Part shown: positions 21,675 through 29,364 of the stretch, in pieces
Numbering within the stretch: the first letter of the stretch is position 1
How the letters are laid out: each line of letters starts with the position of its first letter
NCBI GenBank assembly: GCA_016188895.1
Contig: JACPGZ010000049.1
Span: 1-34,332 of the forward strand
Source: Candidatus Pacearchaeota archaeon
Lineage (GTDB): Archaea > Nanobdellota > Nanobdellia > Pacearchaeales > GW2011-AR1
Length of the DNA: 34,332 nt
Direction of reading: 5' to 3'
The notes under the pieces: generated by a model
The model's database searches: none
Seen by the model: the letters and a program-made list of their open reading frames with translations, nothing else
Told to the model about the DNA's origin: nothing
Program-made: the position numbers and the translations under genes

Positions 21675-22703
21675 TTAAAACCATTTCTTTAAGTCACTCT
21701 GCTGGACTTTTTTCCTCCCGTCTTCAAGTTTTTTCAGTCCATTGTCAATCCTTTCTTCTGAAAAATCCCTTGAAACAAGAAGTTGCTTTATTTTTTTATT
21801 ATCAATCCCGTGGAATTCTATTTTGATGTCCTTTTCTATATTTGGCTTTTTGAAAAGCTCAAAGATTTCCTGCCAGTCAAACTGCTCTTCTTGTTCTTTG
21901 AGCCTGTCTTCCACTGATTTGAAAATCAGCGTAGGCTGCTTCATTTTCCTTACAATATCCAGCGCTTTTCTTGGGCCAATTCCATATATTCCTTTTGGAT
22001 TGTAATCTGTTCCAATTAAAATACCAAGGCAGATTAATTGATCTTGGTTTATTTGCAAGTGATTTAGCACTTTTTCAAGCTCTATGATTTCAGGGCTTAT
22101 GTATACATAACCTGATACGGTTTTTCTTTTCCTTGCAAGCGTGAGATTTTGTATAAGGCGCGGAGCGCCGAAAAGAAGCGCATCATAATCTTGGCTGCCT
22201 ACTGCAAATGCTTTTGATTGCGAAATAAATGCAGCCTGTGCTTCTCCCTCGCCTGGTGCATCAATTGTTGGAATTCCCATTGCATTCAATAACTCTTTGC
22301 TTTCCTCTATAATCTCTGATGTGAGATAAGAAAACTGCTTTGCATATTTTGCCATTGCCTCAACATCTTCTTTTTGTTTTGCTTCTGCGTATCTGTGCTC
22401 AGCTTCCAGTTTTCGTTCTTTTCTTGATTCATGCGTCCTCTGCTTTTGCTCAGGAGGAGTTCCATCAAAAACATACACAGGTTTTATCCCTTCTATTAAT
22501 AGATTAATGTTTCTGTAAAAAAGACCTGAAAGATGGCTTGTTACCCTGCCTTGCCTGTCCATTAATGGTGTGCCATCTGGCTGCCTTATTGTTGTAATGA
22601 ACTGGAACAATATATTAAATGCATCAATGCATATTATCTTTCCAGAGAGCTCTGACATCTCTAAAGCTCTTCGCGGAACAATATCACCTATCTGCAATCC
22701 CAT
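21675..22703 (-). CDS. fen: Flap endonuclease 1
   Basis: 342 residues, the normal archaeal FEN-1 size. N domain: DAFNILFQFITTIRQPDGTP and VYVFDGTPPEQK with metal-site aspartates. I domain: APGEGEAQAAFI, GSQDYDALLFGAPRLIQNLT and LGILIGTDYNPKGIYGIGPR (helix-two-turn-helix after the last acidic pair). The C-terminal QSDLKKWF (335-342) is a PCNA-interacting PIP box (Q-x-x-L-x-x-[WF]-F). It removes 5' flaps during Okazaki fragment maturation and base excision repair, where PolX from this window could supply gap filling. The gene has its own upstream TATA-like element in the gap to 22781. Confidence 0.97.
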   Translation of the reverse strand: MGLQIGDIVPRRALEMSELSGKIICIDAFNILFQFITTIRQPDGTPLMDRQGRVTSHLSGLFYRNINLLIEGIKPVYVFDGTPPEQKQRTHESRKERKLEAEHRYAEAKQKEDVEAMAKYAKQFSYLTSEIIEESKELLNAMGIPTIDAPGEGEAQAAFISQSKAFAVGSQDYDALLFGAPRLIQNLTLARKRKTVSGYVYISPEIIELEKVLNHLQINQDQLICLGILIGTDYNPKGIYGIGPRKALDIVRKMKQPTLIFKSVEDRLKEQEEQFDWQEIFELFKKPNIEKDIKIEFHGIDNKKIKQLLVSRDFSEERIDNGLKKLEDGRKKVQQSDLKKWF

Positions 22704-22780
22704 AAGAGTAATAGTATAGGGGGATATAAAAGGGTTATGCTAAAATAAGATTTATATATTATTTAATTGCTATTACAGAT

Positions 22781-22915
22781 ATGTCTAAATTATTTATGAA
22801 TGCTAAAAAGAAAAACCAGTATGATGAATTTTTCCATAAAATACAGCAGCCAAAAATGAAGGAACTTTGGGGTAATATGGAAGATGGAGAATGGGAAGAT
22901 TCTGTAAATGAATAA
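22781..22915 (+). CDS. 44-residue antitoxin-like orphan
   Basis: MSKLFMNAKKKNQYDEFFHK is followed by IQQPKMKELWGNMEDGEWED and SVNE. The final M-K-E-L-W-x-N-x-E-D-x-x-W-E/D pattern is the toxin-wrapping tail typical of VapB/Phd-like antitoxins; a DNA-binding domain is missing. No PIN or RelE gene follows on this strand. A strong TATA-like tttatatatt (22751-22760) stands about 25 bases before the ATG, so expression without a leader is likely. It could be a solitary antitoxin remnant or an anti-toxin decoy. Confidence 0.55.
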   Translation: MSKLFMNAKKKNQYDEFFHKIQQPKMKELWGNMEDGEWEDSVNE

Positions 22916-22919
22916 TAAT

Positions 22920-23057
22920 TTATCGTTTCATATTCTTGAAAAATATAATCTGCCTTTCTCTTTTCAACGCAGCCTTTCTTGTTTTAAACTCGCCAAGCTT
23001 CTTTTTCTTGTCTTTTGTCAGCAAAATCCATTTACTTTTTCTTTTTATTATTACCAT
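22920..23057 (-). CDS. 45-residue basic protein (KW...LG.FKTRKAA.KRERQI)
   Basis: The frame begins MVIIKRKSKWILLTKDKKKK and continues LGEFKTRKAALKRERQIIFF before KNMKR. The pattern strand-K-W-x-L-L-x-K-x-G/K-x-x-L-G-x-F-x-[ST]-x-x-x-A-x-x-x-E-x-Q-[IV]-x-[FY]-F is one I recall in small archaeal and phage proteins: a short beta-hairpin followed by a basic helix. It would suit nucleic acid binding. It lies tail to tail with the antitoxin-like gene, five bases apart, and its start is only six bases from the repeat array. Confidence 0.6.
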   Translation of the reverse strand: MVIIKRKSKWILLTKDKKKKLGEFKTRKAALKRERQIIFFKNMKR

Positions 23058-23062
23058 ATTCA

Positions 23063-23197
23063 GCCCACTCCGTAGGGCGTCGGAATTGGATAGGACGAGC
23101 CCATTCCATAGGGCATCGGAAACACATAGTACGAGCCCATTCTATAGCCCACTGCATAGGGCGTCGCAGTTACATAGTACTGGCATCGGAATTGGAT
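23063..23197 (+). repeat. 36-bp tandem palindromic repeat array
   Basis: Units begin at 23063, 23099 and 23147, each 36 bp, with a 12-base partial unit at 23135-23146 and an internal fragment at 23183-23197. Each starts with an imperfect hairpin GCCCAyTsCrTAGGGC followed by rTCGsA and a variable tail ending ATAGkACGA or similar. Related sequence occurs at 2645-2748 (minus) and 28482-28503. Units differ by substitutions rather than having unique spacers, so this is not CRISPR. The array overlaps the 3' end of the next gene. Confidence 0.85.
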
Positions 23198-23829
23198 TTG
23201 ATGGAAGATATTTGTTTTTCCAGCTTTTTAGACTCATCTAAGTTCTGATGCTTTAGCCATATCCAGATTGCTCCGAGTATTACTAATATAATTAAAAGAA
23301 CAAACCCATATGCTGACTGGATTTCATAACCTGCAATTAAATATCCTGTTAGGTTTCCTGTTAGAAGGAATAAGGCAGTTATGAAACCTGCTATAATCAG
23401 AATTCCCAGAGCATTTTCAGTAATTTTTCTTACTTTTTTTCTTGTTTCGTAATGCTCTAAAAGAGTTGGCCTGCCATGAGGAAAGAATTTTTGCCTTTCA
23501 TCAGGAGCCATTTTTTCATATACCATTAGACTAGCTTGAAAACCAAATTCTTTAGGGCTAGTTTCGTCAACAGATATGCCTTTTTCCGCAGCCCCTCTTA
23601 ATTTTGCCCTTACATAATGCCCCACCTCTTCACTCAATACCTCAATAGCGTGTGATTGCTTTTCCCTGCCAAATATAATAATATTGTTAGTATGGTCATA
23701 CGCCCGAATATCTCCATCAACAATCTTTAGTTTTGGAAAATCTTTTTTATCCAAGCGGAATTCTCCAGACATAATCTCAACAACTTTGGAGTATGCTTGT
23801 TTAATGAAATTATCACTCTTTCTTGCCAT
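23170..23829 (-). CDS. Membrane-anchored M78/zincin-like protein with altered HExxH
   Basis: 219 residues. Residues 1-125 are soluble: DHTNNIIIFGREKQSHAIEV then LSEEVGHYVRAKLRG, where E-E-V-G-H occupies the place of the H-E-x-x-H zinc motif of IrrE/M78-type peptidases, with Glu instead of the first His. Two membrane helices follow (GILIIAGFITALFLLTGNLT and GFVLLIILVILGAIWIWL). The C-terminal KSNSDASTM and the stop codon are encoded by the 36-bp repeat array, so the original C-terminus was probably extended or replaced. With one zinc ligand lost it may be inactive or use another ligand. The family call is tentative. Confidence 0.55.
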   Translation of the reverse strand: MARKSDNFIKQAYSKVVEIMSGEFRLDKKDFPKLKIVDGDIRAYDHTNNIIIFGREKQSHAIEVLSEEVGHYVRAKLRGAAEKGISVDETSPKEFGFQASLMVYEKMAPDERQKFFPHGRPTLLEHYETRKKVRKITENALGILIIAGFITALFLLTGNLTGYLIAGYEIQSAYGFVLLIILVILGAIWIWLKHQNLDESKKLEKQISSIKSNSDASTM

Positions 23830-23878
23830 TCTTATTTATATAAATAATCAATTTTATAAATATTGCTTTTTGCAGAAA

Positions 23879-26656
23879 TTACTGATTCTCCGCCAATCCT
23901 TTCCTATCTCTTATTCTTCTTATAATATCTTGCTGGAGTTCAGCCGGCATTTTCTCAAACATCTGATCAAACAGCGATGAAACTCCGCGGCCTTCTGTAG
24001 CTGACCTTAAATCAGAACTCCACCCAATCATCTCTGCAACAGGAATTTTTGCCTTGATTTCTGCAAGCACTCCTTCCTGCCTTGCATCAAGGACTTTGCC
24101 TCTTTTTGACGATACTAATTTTATAATTTCTCCCATAAATTCAGCCGGGACATCAATAACATGAATTTGTATAGGCTCAAACATTACTGGCCCAGATGTT
24201 TTAAATCCTTGAGTTATAGCATCTCTTATTGCCGGATAAACTTGTGCAGGGCCTCGATGTATAGCATCTTCATGAAGTTTTGTGTCTACAAGAGAAACTT
24301 TAATTCCCATGCAAGGCTCTCGTGATAAAGGGCCTGCGTCCATAACCATCTCAAATGCATCCATTATCATATCTATAACTTCTCCTATATATACCTCACC
24401 TCTTGTTTTTTCTAGAAAGACATTTGCTTTATAGATATCTTTATACTGCCTCGCCTCGTCATTGCTTATTCCACATCTATTCAATGTTTTCCATAACTCT
24501 TCGTCCTTCTTTTTAATTCTCCCTTCTGAAATATCCCCGTTTTTGACTGCTTCATAGACCTCTTTTTCAAGAGGCTCTACTTTTATATAGAATATATTGT
24601 GTTTGTTTGGAGAGCGACCTTCCATCTCCATGGATTCTCTGGTCACAGTTTCTCTATAGACAACAACAGGGTCTCCTGTTTTTACCTCAACACCCTTTTC
24701 TGTTTTAATCCTGTTTTCTATAATTTCTAAATGAAGCTCGCCCATTCCGCTTATTAGATTCTCTCCTGTTTCTTCATTTATAGATACTTTAATAGAAGGA
24801 TCCTCTTTTGCTACTTTTCTTAAAACTTCGATAAGTTTTGGCAAGTCAGCTGGTTTTGTAATTTCAATTGACTTTGTTATAACAGGCTCAAATATATGCT
24901 TTAATTCTTCAAATGGATGCTGAGGGTTTAAAGTTACAGTTTCTCCCGCATTTCCAGTTATTCCTGCAATGGCTAAAACATTTCCAGCTGTTATCTTTTC
25001 CATCTGCTCTGGTCTTATTCCATTATAAATCAAAACCTGCTGAATAGCTTGCTTTTGCTTTGCATTATTCAGATAAACCTGCATTCCAGGAACTAATGTG
25101 CCTGAAAATAATCTTCCGGCTGATATTTCCTTTCCAGAGCGAGGATCAATCACGATTCTTGTGATTACAAAAGCAGGTTCTCCGTTTGGATTTACATGAA
25201 GAAGATTTTTGCCAAACTCGCTCTCCAAATCACCGCGCCATATTTTCGGAATTCTGTATTTTTGAGCTTCAATCGGAGACGGAAGATGCTTTACTACCAT
25301 ATCAAGAAGAACTTCATATAATGGAGCATTTTTCCACGCCCACTCCTTTCGTTTGTCATCTTCCATTGAATACATATTTAGAATATCTTTGAATCCTATA
25401 TTCCTCTTCTGCATAAATGAGAATGATAATGCCCAGTTATCCCTGGCAGAGCCAAATGCAACACTTCCTTCCCTGATGTTTACCTGCCATTTCTTTTTGT
25501 ATTCGGGCTCTGCAATATGCTCAATCAGTGTATTGAACTTAAAGATAACTTTCTGCAATCTTTCCTGAAGTACTTCAGGAGTTAATTTTAGTTCTTTGAT
25601 AGCTCTGTCAACTTTGTTTATGAATAGAACTGGTTTTACCCGCTCCCGCAATGCCTGTTTTAAAACTGTTTCTGTCTGCGGCATAATTCCCTCTACAGCA
25701 CACACCAATACAACAGTGCCATCTATCGCACGCATCGCTCTTGTAACATTTCCACTAAAATCAACATGTCCTGGAGTGTCAATAAGGTTAATTAAGTATT
25801 CTTTGTCTTGATAATCATGAACCATAGAAACATTTGCAGCGTCAACTGTCATTAGTCTTTCCTGCTCATCTGCATGCTGCCATGTTGCCATTCCCTCTTC
25901 CAAAGAGCCGGCTATTTTTGAAGCCATTAACCCGGCTGCTGCAAGAAGGTTGTCTGTCAGGGCTGTGTTATGGATAACCATTCCTTCTGCTATGAAATTA
26001 TGCGTTTCTGGAATGGTAAAGTCATATACTATTTCTTCGAAACTTGACTCTATTTTACTGACTTCAACAAAGGCTAAATCAGGATAAGGGTTTTTCATTA
26101 ATTGAATTAATTTTTTATTTCCATCGCTGATTTCTATGTAGTTATATTTAGATTTATCTGAATTCTTTTCTCTGCAAAATAAATCAGATTCTGTATTTCG
26201 CGCACATACAACTCTGTCTCCAATTTTTAAATCTCTCGCTTCTATATCTTTAAAGCCATCTTTCCATATTGTGTATTTATGTTCTGGAGTTGTAGATATT
26301 TCAAAGCCATTTCTCAATCCTATTTTTAAAGTGTTTCCACCTTTTAATCTCCATACATATTGTATAGGCTTTCTTTCAATCTTGCCTGTATCTTTATTAA
26401 GTGAAAAAACAATTATTTTTTCGTTTGGAATAAAAATTGTATAGTCTTCATTTTCTTCTTTTATAATGCAATCTTTAGAAACTTCTTCAAATATATCTTT
26501 AGCTTTCTTTATTGTTCTATCCACAAGCATTAGTCTAGAATTTCCACTAATGCACTTACCGTGATGTATATGGGCAGAAGTGGCAATATTCCTGATAAAT
26601 TCGGACTTGTGCATAATTCTTGCAATGCGCTGTAAATTTGTCTCTCCTTTTGCCAT
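23879..26656 (-). CDS. fusA: Archaeal translation elongation factor 2 with P-loop mini-intein
   Basis: 925 residues, of which 35-230 are an intein; the spliced protein would be 729 residues, the normal aEF-2 length. Extein motifs: G1 AHIHHGK|TALTDNLL (27-34 and 231-238), switch I ADEQERLMT (262-270), G3 LIDTPGHVDF (291-300), G4 LFINKVDRA, and the domain IV loop HEDAIHRGPAQVYPA, whose His in I-H-R-G is the diphthamide site. It catalyses GTP-driven translocation on the ribosome. H31 replaces the usual Asp of H-[IV]-D-H-G-K, and L268-M269 replace G-I of R-G-I-T. Without splicing the P-loop is broken, so cell viability would require intein removal. It closes a gene run with hisS upstream on the same strand. 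Confidence 0.96.
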   Translation of the reverse strand: MAKGETNLQRIARIMHKSEFIRNIATSAHIHHGKCISGNSRLMLVDRTIKKAKDIFEEVSKDCIIKEENEDYTIFIPNEKIIVFSLNKDTGKIERKPIQYVWRLKGGNTLKIGLRNGFEISTTPEHKYTIWKDGFKDIEARDLKIGDRVVCARNTESDLFCREKNSDKSKYNYIEISDGNKKLIQLMKNPYPDLAFVEVSKIESSFEEIVYDFTIPETHNFIAEGMVIHNTALTDNLLAAAGLMASKIAGSLEEGMATWQHADEQERLMTVDAANVSMVHDYQDKEYLINLIDTPGHVDFSGNVTRAMRAIDGTVVLVCAVEGIMPQTETVLKQALRERVKPVLFINKVDRAIKELKLTPEVLQERLQKVIFKFNTLIEHIAEPEYKKKWQVNIREGSVAFGSARDNWALSFSFMQKRNIGFKDILNMYSMEDDKRKEWAWKNAPLYEVLLDMVVKHLPSPIEAQKYRIPKIWRGDLESEFGKNLLHVNPNGEPAFVITRIVIDPRSGKEISAGRLFSGTLVPGMQVYLNNAKQKQAIQQVLIYNGIRPEQMEKITAGNVLAIAGITGNAGETVTLNPQHPFEELKHIFEPVITKSIEITKPADLPKLIEVLRKVAKEDPSIKVSINEETGENLISGMGELHLEIIENRIKTEKGVEVKTGDPVVVYRETVTRESMEMEGRSPNKHNIFYIKVEPLEKEVYEAVKNGDISEGRIKKKDEELWKTLNRCGISNDEARQYKDIYKANVFLEKTRGEVYIGEVIDMIMDAFEMVMDAGPLSREPCMGIKVSLVDTKLHEDAIHRGPAQVYPAIRDAITQGFKTSGPVMFEPIQIHVIDVPAEFMGEIIKLVSSKRGKVLDARQEGVLAEIKAKIPVAEMIGWSSDLRSATEGRGVSSLFDQMFEKMPAELQQDIIRRIRDRKGLAENQ
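25967..26554 (-). other. 196-residue mini-intein in the EF-2 P-loop
   Basis: 588 bp in frame. Block A starts at Cys1 (CISGNSRLML). Block B is GFEISTTPEHKYTIW with the T-x-x-H motif at intein residues 89-92. Block F is VYDFTIPETHNFIAEGMV. Block G is I-H195-N196 followed by extein Thr+1. These are all residues needed for standard class 1 protein splicing with Cys1, penultimate His, terminal Asn and Thr as nucleophiles. No LAGLIDADG or other endonuclease motif fits in the ~60-residue linker between blocks B and F, so it cannot home by itself. The insertion separates Lys34 from the P-loop Thr. Confidence 0.95.
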
Positions 26657-26701
26657 TTTTCAAAGATTATAAGAAGGTATTTAAAAGATTATTTTTAAAT
26701 C

Positions 26702-27118
26702 TTATCCAATCTGAAAACCTCTTTCTTTATAATATTGGTTTAAAAGATCTTGTGCTTGCATCACATATGGAGGAATATTGTTTCTAGTTTCTTCAATTTT
26801 GGATACTTCCTTAGGGTTTATACAAACATACATAAAAGGTAGTTTTCTTTCTTTACCTTCATTATATACTAAAGACAGTAAAAAGTTTTTAGGATCACTC
26901 CATTCAAATTCAACTTTAACATCTTTCGTTGTCGGGCGCGCACGATGAAGAAAGTATTCTGTTGCTTCTTCAAGTTCTCTTTTGTAAGCTTCTGATGTAT
27001 CTCTGTCAAAAACAACACCTTCTAAATCACTTACACCATTTGTTTTAGAAGTTATTCTTAATCTTGGAATTAATCCATAAATTCTTAATACACCTTTTTT
27101 TATCGCACCTAAGTCCAT
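26702..27118 (-). CDS. Hypothetical protein between hisS and EF-2
   Basis: 138 residues, soluble, mixed alpha/beta (MDLGAIKKGVLRIYGLIPRL, DVKVEFEWSDPKNFLLSLVY, KLPFMYVCINPKEVSKIEET, YVMQAQDLLNQYYKERGFQI). No cysteines for zinc and no catalytic motif I can name. It lies 31 bases after hisS and 46 before EF-2 on the same strand, so it probably shares their transcription and might have a translation-related role, but only position suggests this. Confidence 0.65.
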   Translation of the reverse strand: MDLGAIKKGVLRIYGLIPRLRITSKTNGVSDLEGVVFDRDTSEAYKRELEEATEYFLHRARPTTKDVKVEFEWSDPKNFLLSLVYNEGKERKLPFMYVCINPKEVSKIEETRNNIPPYVMQAQDLLNQYYKERGFQIG

Positions 27119-27148
27119 AAAATTATGGGATTATGGCTCTTTATAAAA

Positions 27149-28351
27149 TTATTGCTTCTGCAATAATTTAATTAGTTTTTCTTTTGCTAGATTTTGCTCC
27201 TTACCAGATTTCATGTCTCTAAGCTTGAATTTTCTGCTTTTTACTTCTTTTTCCCCAACAAAGATTACATACGGAATTGAATAGCTGTTTGCATATTCCA
27301 AAGCTTTCGTAAGTTTGTTAAGCATCAATGAAGAGATGCTATTTTTTCTGAGTTCTTGCAAAAATTTTAGAGCTTCTTTATCCTTTCCAATTGATATGAC
27401 TATGGCTTTTGTTGAGTCAGATTCTACCTTTGGGTAATCTACAATTGTTCCGAAACTTATCCCAACAGCAGGGATTTCTCGGCCAGCATACCTGCCGACT
27501 TTTTTGTCATATCTTCCGCCGCTTGCAATTGAGAATTTTTGCTCTTTTGAAAATACTTCAAAGACATTTCCAGTATAATAGCTGAATCCTCTCACAAGAG
27601 ATGAAGAGAATTTTGGTTTTATCCCATACAATGAGCAGATATCAATTAATTCCTTGATTTCAGATGCCCCCCCAAAATTATTTTTTACAAAATAATTAAG
27701 ATCTTTTTTTAATAATTCAAATAAGTTGTCTATCCCTTTTTTATCTATTAATTTTAAGAGATTTTTTCTAACTTCATCCTCGCTAATCTTGTCAAGTTTA
27801 TCAATTTCTCTTAAAACCTGCTTTTTATCTTTTATTTCCAGTTTCTCCAGTATGCTGTCAATAAGTTTTCTGTTATTAACAATGATTTCTGCCTTGATGT
27901 TTAATTCTTTGATTATGTCATTTGCAAGCGCAAGGCATTCTGCATCTGCTGATATTGATGCATCCCCTATAATGTCTGCATCACACTGAATAAACTCGCG
28001 GTATCTTTCAGCCCTTACAGGCTCGTCCCTGAAGACATAACCAATCTGGTATCTTCTGAAAGGAAGTTTTATGTTCTTATATTCTGAAAAAAGCCTTGAT
28101 AACTGGACTGTGAATTCATATCTTAATCCTAAATCTCTGCCAGCTTTGTCTTTTAAGCGATACCTGTCTGCAACTGCCTCGTCTTCCTCACCATCGTTTT
28201 TCAACAGTTCATCTGATTCAATTGTCGGAGTCTCAACTGGCAAGAAACCATATAATTTAAAATATTTTTTAATGGTTTCTATAACTTTCTCGCGTTTCAG
28301 AGATTCAGGAGGCAAAACATCCCTGAATCCTTTCATCTTGCTAACTTCCAT
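27149..28351 (-). CDS. hisS: Histidyl-tRNA synthetase
   Basis: 400 residues, class II aaRS. Motif 1 region around FKLYGFLPVETPTIE. Motif 2 FRRYQIGYVFRDEPVRAERY then REFIQCDADIIG (residues 98-129). Histidine motif A LVRGFSYYTGNVFEVF (252-267), and SIASGGRYDKKVGRYAGREI with motif 3-like AVGISFG. The C-terminal ~85 residues (AIVISIGKDKEALKFLQELR onwards) form the anticodon-binding alpha/beta domain. Length is slightly short of the usual ~420. It lies just downstream of tRNA-His on the same strand, 47 bases from it, with a T-rich tract between them that may end the tRNA transcript. Confidence 0.97.
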   Translation of the reverse strand: MEVSKMKGFRDVLPPESLKREKVIETIKKYFKLYGFLPVETPTIESDELLKNDGEEDEAVADRYRLKDKAGRDLGLRYEFTVQLSRLFSEYKNIKLPFRRYQIGYVFRDEPVRAERYREFIQCDADIIGDASISADAECLALANDIIKELNIKAEIIVNNRKLIDSILEKLEIKDKKQVLREIDKLDKISEDEVRKNLLKLIDKKGIDNLFELLKKDLNYFVKNNFGGASEIKELIDICSLYGIKPKFSSSLVRGFSYYTGNVFEVFSKEQKFSIASGGRYDKKVGRYAGREIPAVGISFGTIVDYPKVESDSTKAIVISIGKDKEALKFLQELRKNSISSLMLNKLTKALEYANSYSIPYVIFVGEKEVKSRKFKLRDMKSGKEQNLAKEKLIKLLQKQ

Positions 28352-28398
28352 AGCAGAATTAGAAAAAAGAGGTTTTTATTGGTTTCTATTTGAGTTAG

Positions 28399-28470
28399 GA
28401 CGGATGCCGAGACTTGAACTCGGTTCTCAAGGGCCACAGCCTTGTGTCCTACCCATAGACTACACCCGTC
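28399..28470 (-). tRNA. tRNA-His (anticodon GTG) with encoded G-1
   Basis: Minus-strand cloverleaf: acceptor ACGGGTG pairs with CATCCGT (one G-U), with G-1 (28470) opposite discriminator C73 (28399). D-stem GTC/GAC. Anticodon stem CAAGG/CCTTG with loop CTGTGGC, anticodon GTG. T-arm CCGAG-TTCAAGT-CTCGG. The encoded G-1:C73 pair is the HisRS identity element, and makes post-transcriptional addition of G-1 by Thg1-type enzymes unnecessary for this tRNA. CCA is not encoded. Confidence 0.95.
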
Positions 28471-28481
28471 ATAAGAAGAAC

Positions 28482-28503
28482 GCCCATTCCATAGGGCATC
28501 GGA
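28482..28503 (+). repeat. Single copy of the palindromic repeat core
   Basis: GCCCATTCCATAGGGCATCG plus GA is identical to the first 22 bases of the second unit of the 23063-23197 array (23099-23120). It lies 12 bases upstream of the tRNA-His 5' end, in what should be its leader. Confidence 0.85.
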
Positions 28504-28530
28504 TTCTTCCTTAGACCATCTCCTACTTAT

Positions 28531-28550
28531 GTTTTCTGATGTACTTTCCT
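28531..28550 (-). repeat. 20-bp element shared with the tRNA-Arg upstream region
   Basis: It is identical to 2836-2855. The companion word cttagaccatct lies at 28510-28521, between this element and the tRNA, whereas at the tRNA-Arg locus it lies on the far side. The function is unknown; position suggests a tRNA promoter-associated or mobile repeat. Confidence 0.7.
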
Positions 28551-28584
28551 AACATAAATGATGAATAGGATTAGTATAAAAATG

Positions 28585-29364
28585 TTATTCTACCTCGTTT
28601 GTTCTAATATATTTCAAGTTTAGCTTGTCAAGAATATCAAGAAGATGCTTTCTGTCTTCAGCTTTTCCAATGCCTTTCCAGTCAAGAATAACCACTTCTG
28701 GTTTTTCTATTGTTTTGCTGATAAGTTCTTTTATCATTTGTTCTGTGAAAGGCATGTGATATTGGGGAAGAACATGAGATATTGCATATTTGGAATTAAG
28801 CTGAATTTTATTAAAGCTTGGGCAGTAATGAGGACCACCTATACCAACTGCAGGAATAAAATTATCTTTTAAATTTTTAAATGGTTTGATAAAATTTATT
28901 ATAGTTCTTGCAATTATGTTCCCACCAAGCTCGTCGTTCCATTCTTCTTCACTTGATCCTAATTCTATAAAACAAGATGGCTTTTCAATATAAGGGCCAT
29001 GATGTGTTGCTTCTAAGGTGCATATATATGAACTGCCTTTTACCTCTTTGATTAATTCCTGAAAAAGAAGCTTATTGACAAAGGCAGATGACTTACATAT
29101 TTCTCCAGGAATTCCGCCAACTTCTGCTTTGCCGAAATTACCAATGCTGTGCACTGTTAATGTCTTGTTGTGCTCTTTTGCCTTATGCTTTGATGCAAAG
29201 ATTATAAAATCTTCTTTAATATTTTTGTCAAGATTATTCAGAAATATAATATGCTCTTTTTCCTTAAATTCGTATATATTAATTTTTGAATCTAATTTTC
29301 TCAATTGATCTGCAATATTATTTCCAGCAATATCATGGGAGGAATACACAACTGCAAAATTCAT
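28585..29364 (-). CDS. dtdA: D-aminoacyl-tRNA deacylase (archaeal DTD2 type)
   Basis: 259 residues, the usual DTD2 size. Conserved segments: FIIFASKHKAKEHNKTLTVH then SIGNFG (residues ~53-76), GSSYICTLEATHHGPYIEKP (the E-A-T-H-H-G-P signature), CFIELGSSEEEWNDE, AVGIGGPHYCPSF and ILDWKGIGKAEDR. DTD2 hydrolyses D-amino acids mischarged onto tRNA and, in archaea and plants, also clears aldehyde-modified aminoacyl-tRNA. Its stop overlaps the start region of the Nudix gene at 29361, and it lies next to tRNA-His and hisS. Confidence 0.93.
   Translation of the reverse strand: MNFAVVYSSHDIAGNNIADQLRKLDSKINIYEFKEKEHIIFLNNLDKNIKEDFIIFASKHKAKEHNKTLTVHSIGNFGKAEVGGIPGEICKSSAFVNKLLFQELIKEVKGSSYICTLEATHHGPYIEKPSCFIELGSSEEEWNDELGGNIIARTIINFIKPFKNLKDNFIPAVGIGGPHYCPSFNKIQLNSKYAISHVLPQYHMPFTEQMIKELISKTIEKPEVVILDWKGIGKAEDRKHLLDILDKLNLKYIRTNEVE

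Noticed and set aside
23063-23197. CRISPR-like array
   Set aside because: The period is 36 bp with the whole unit conserved by descent; there are no unique spacers of regular length and no cas genes.
22936-23248. Two overlapping plus-strand frames through the repeat array encoding repetitive H-S-I-G-H-R or H-R-A-S-E peptides
   Set aside because: They are by-products of a 36-bp (12-codon) repeat period, and lie opposite the genes at 22920-23057 and 23170-23829, which have better support.
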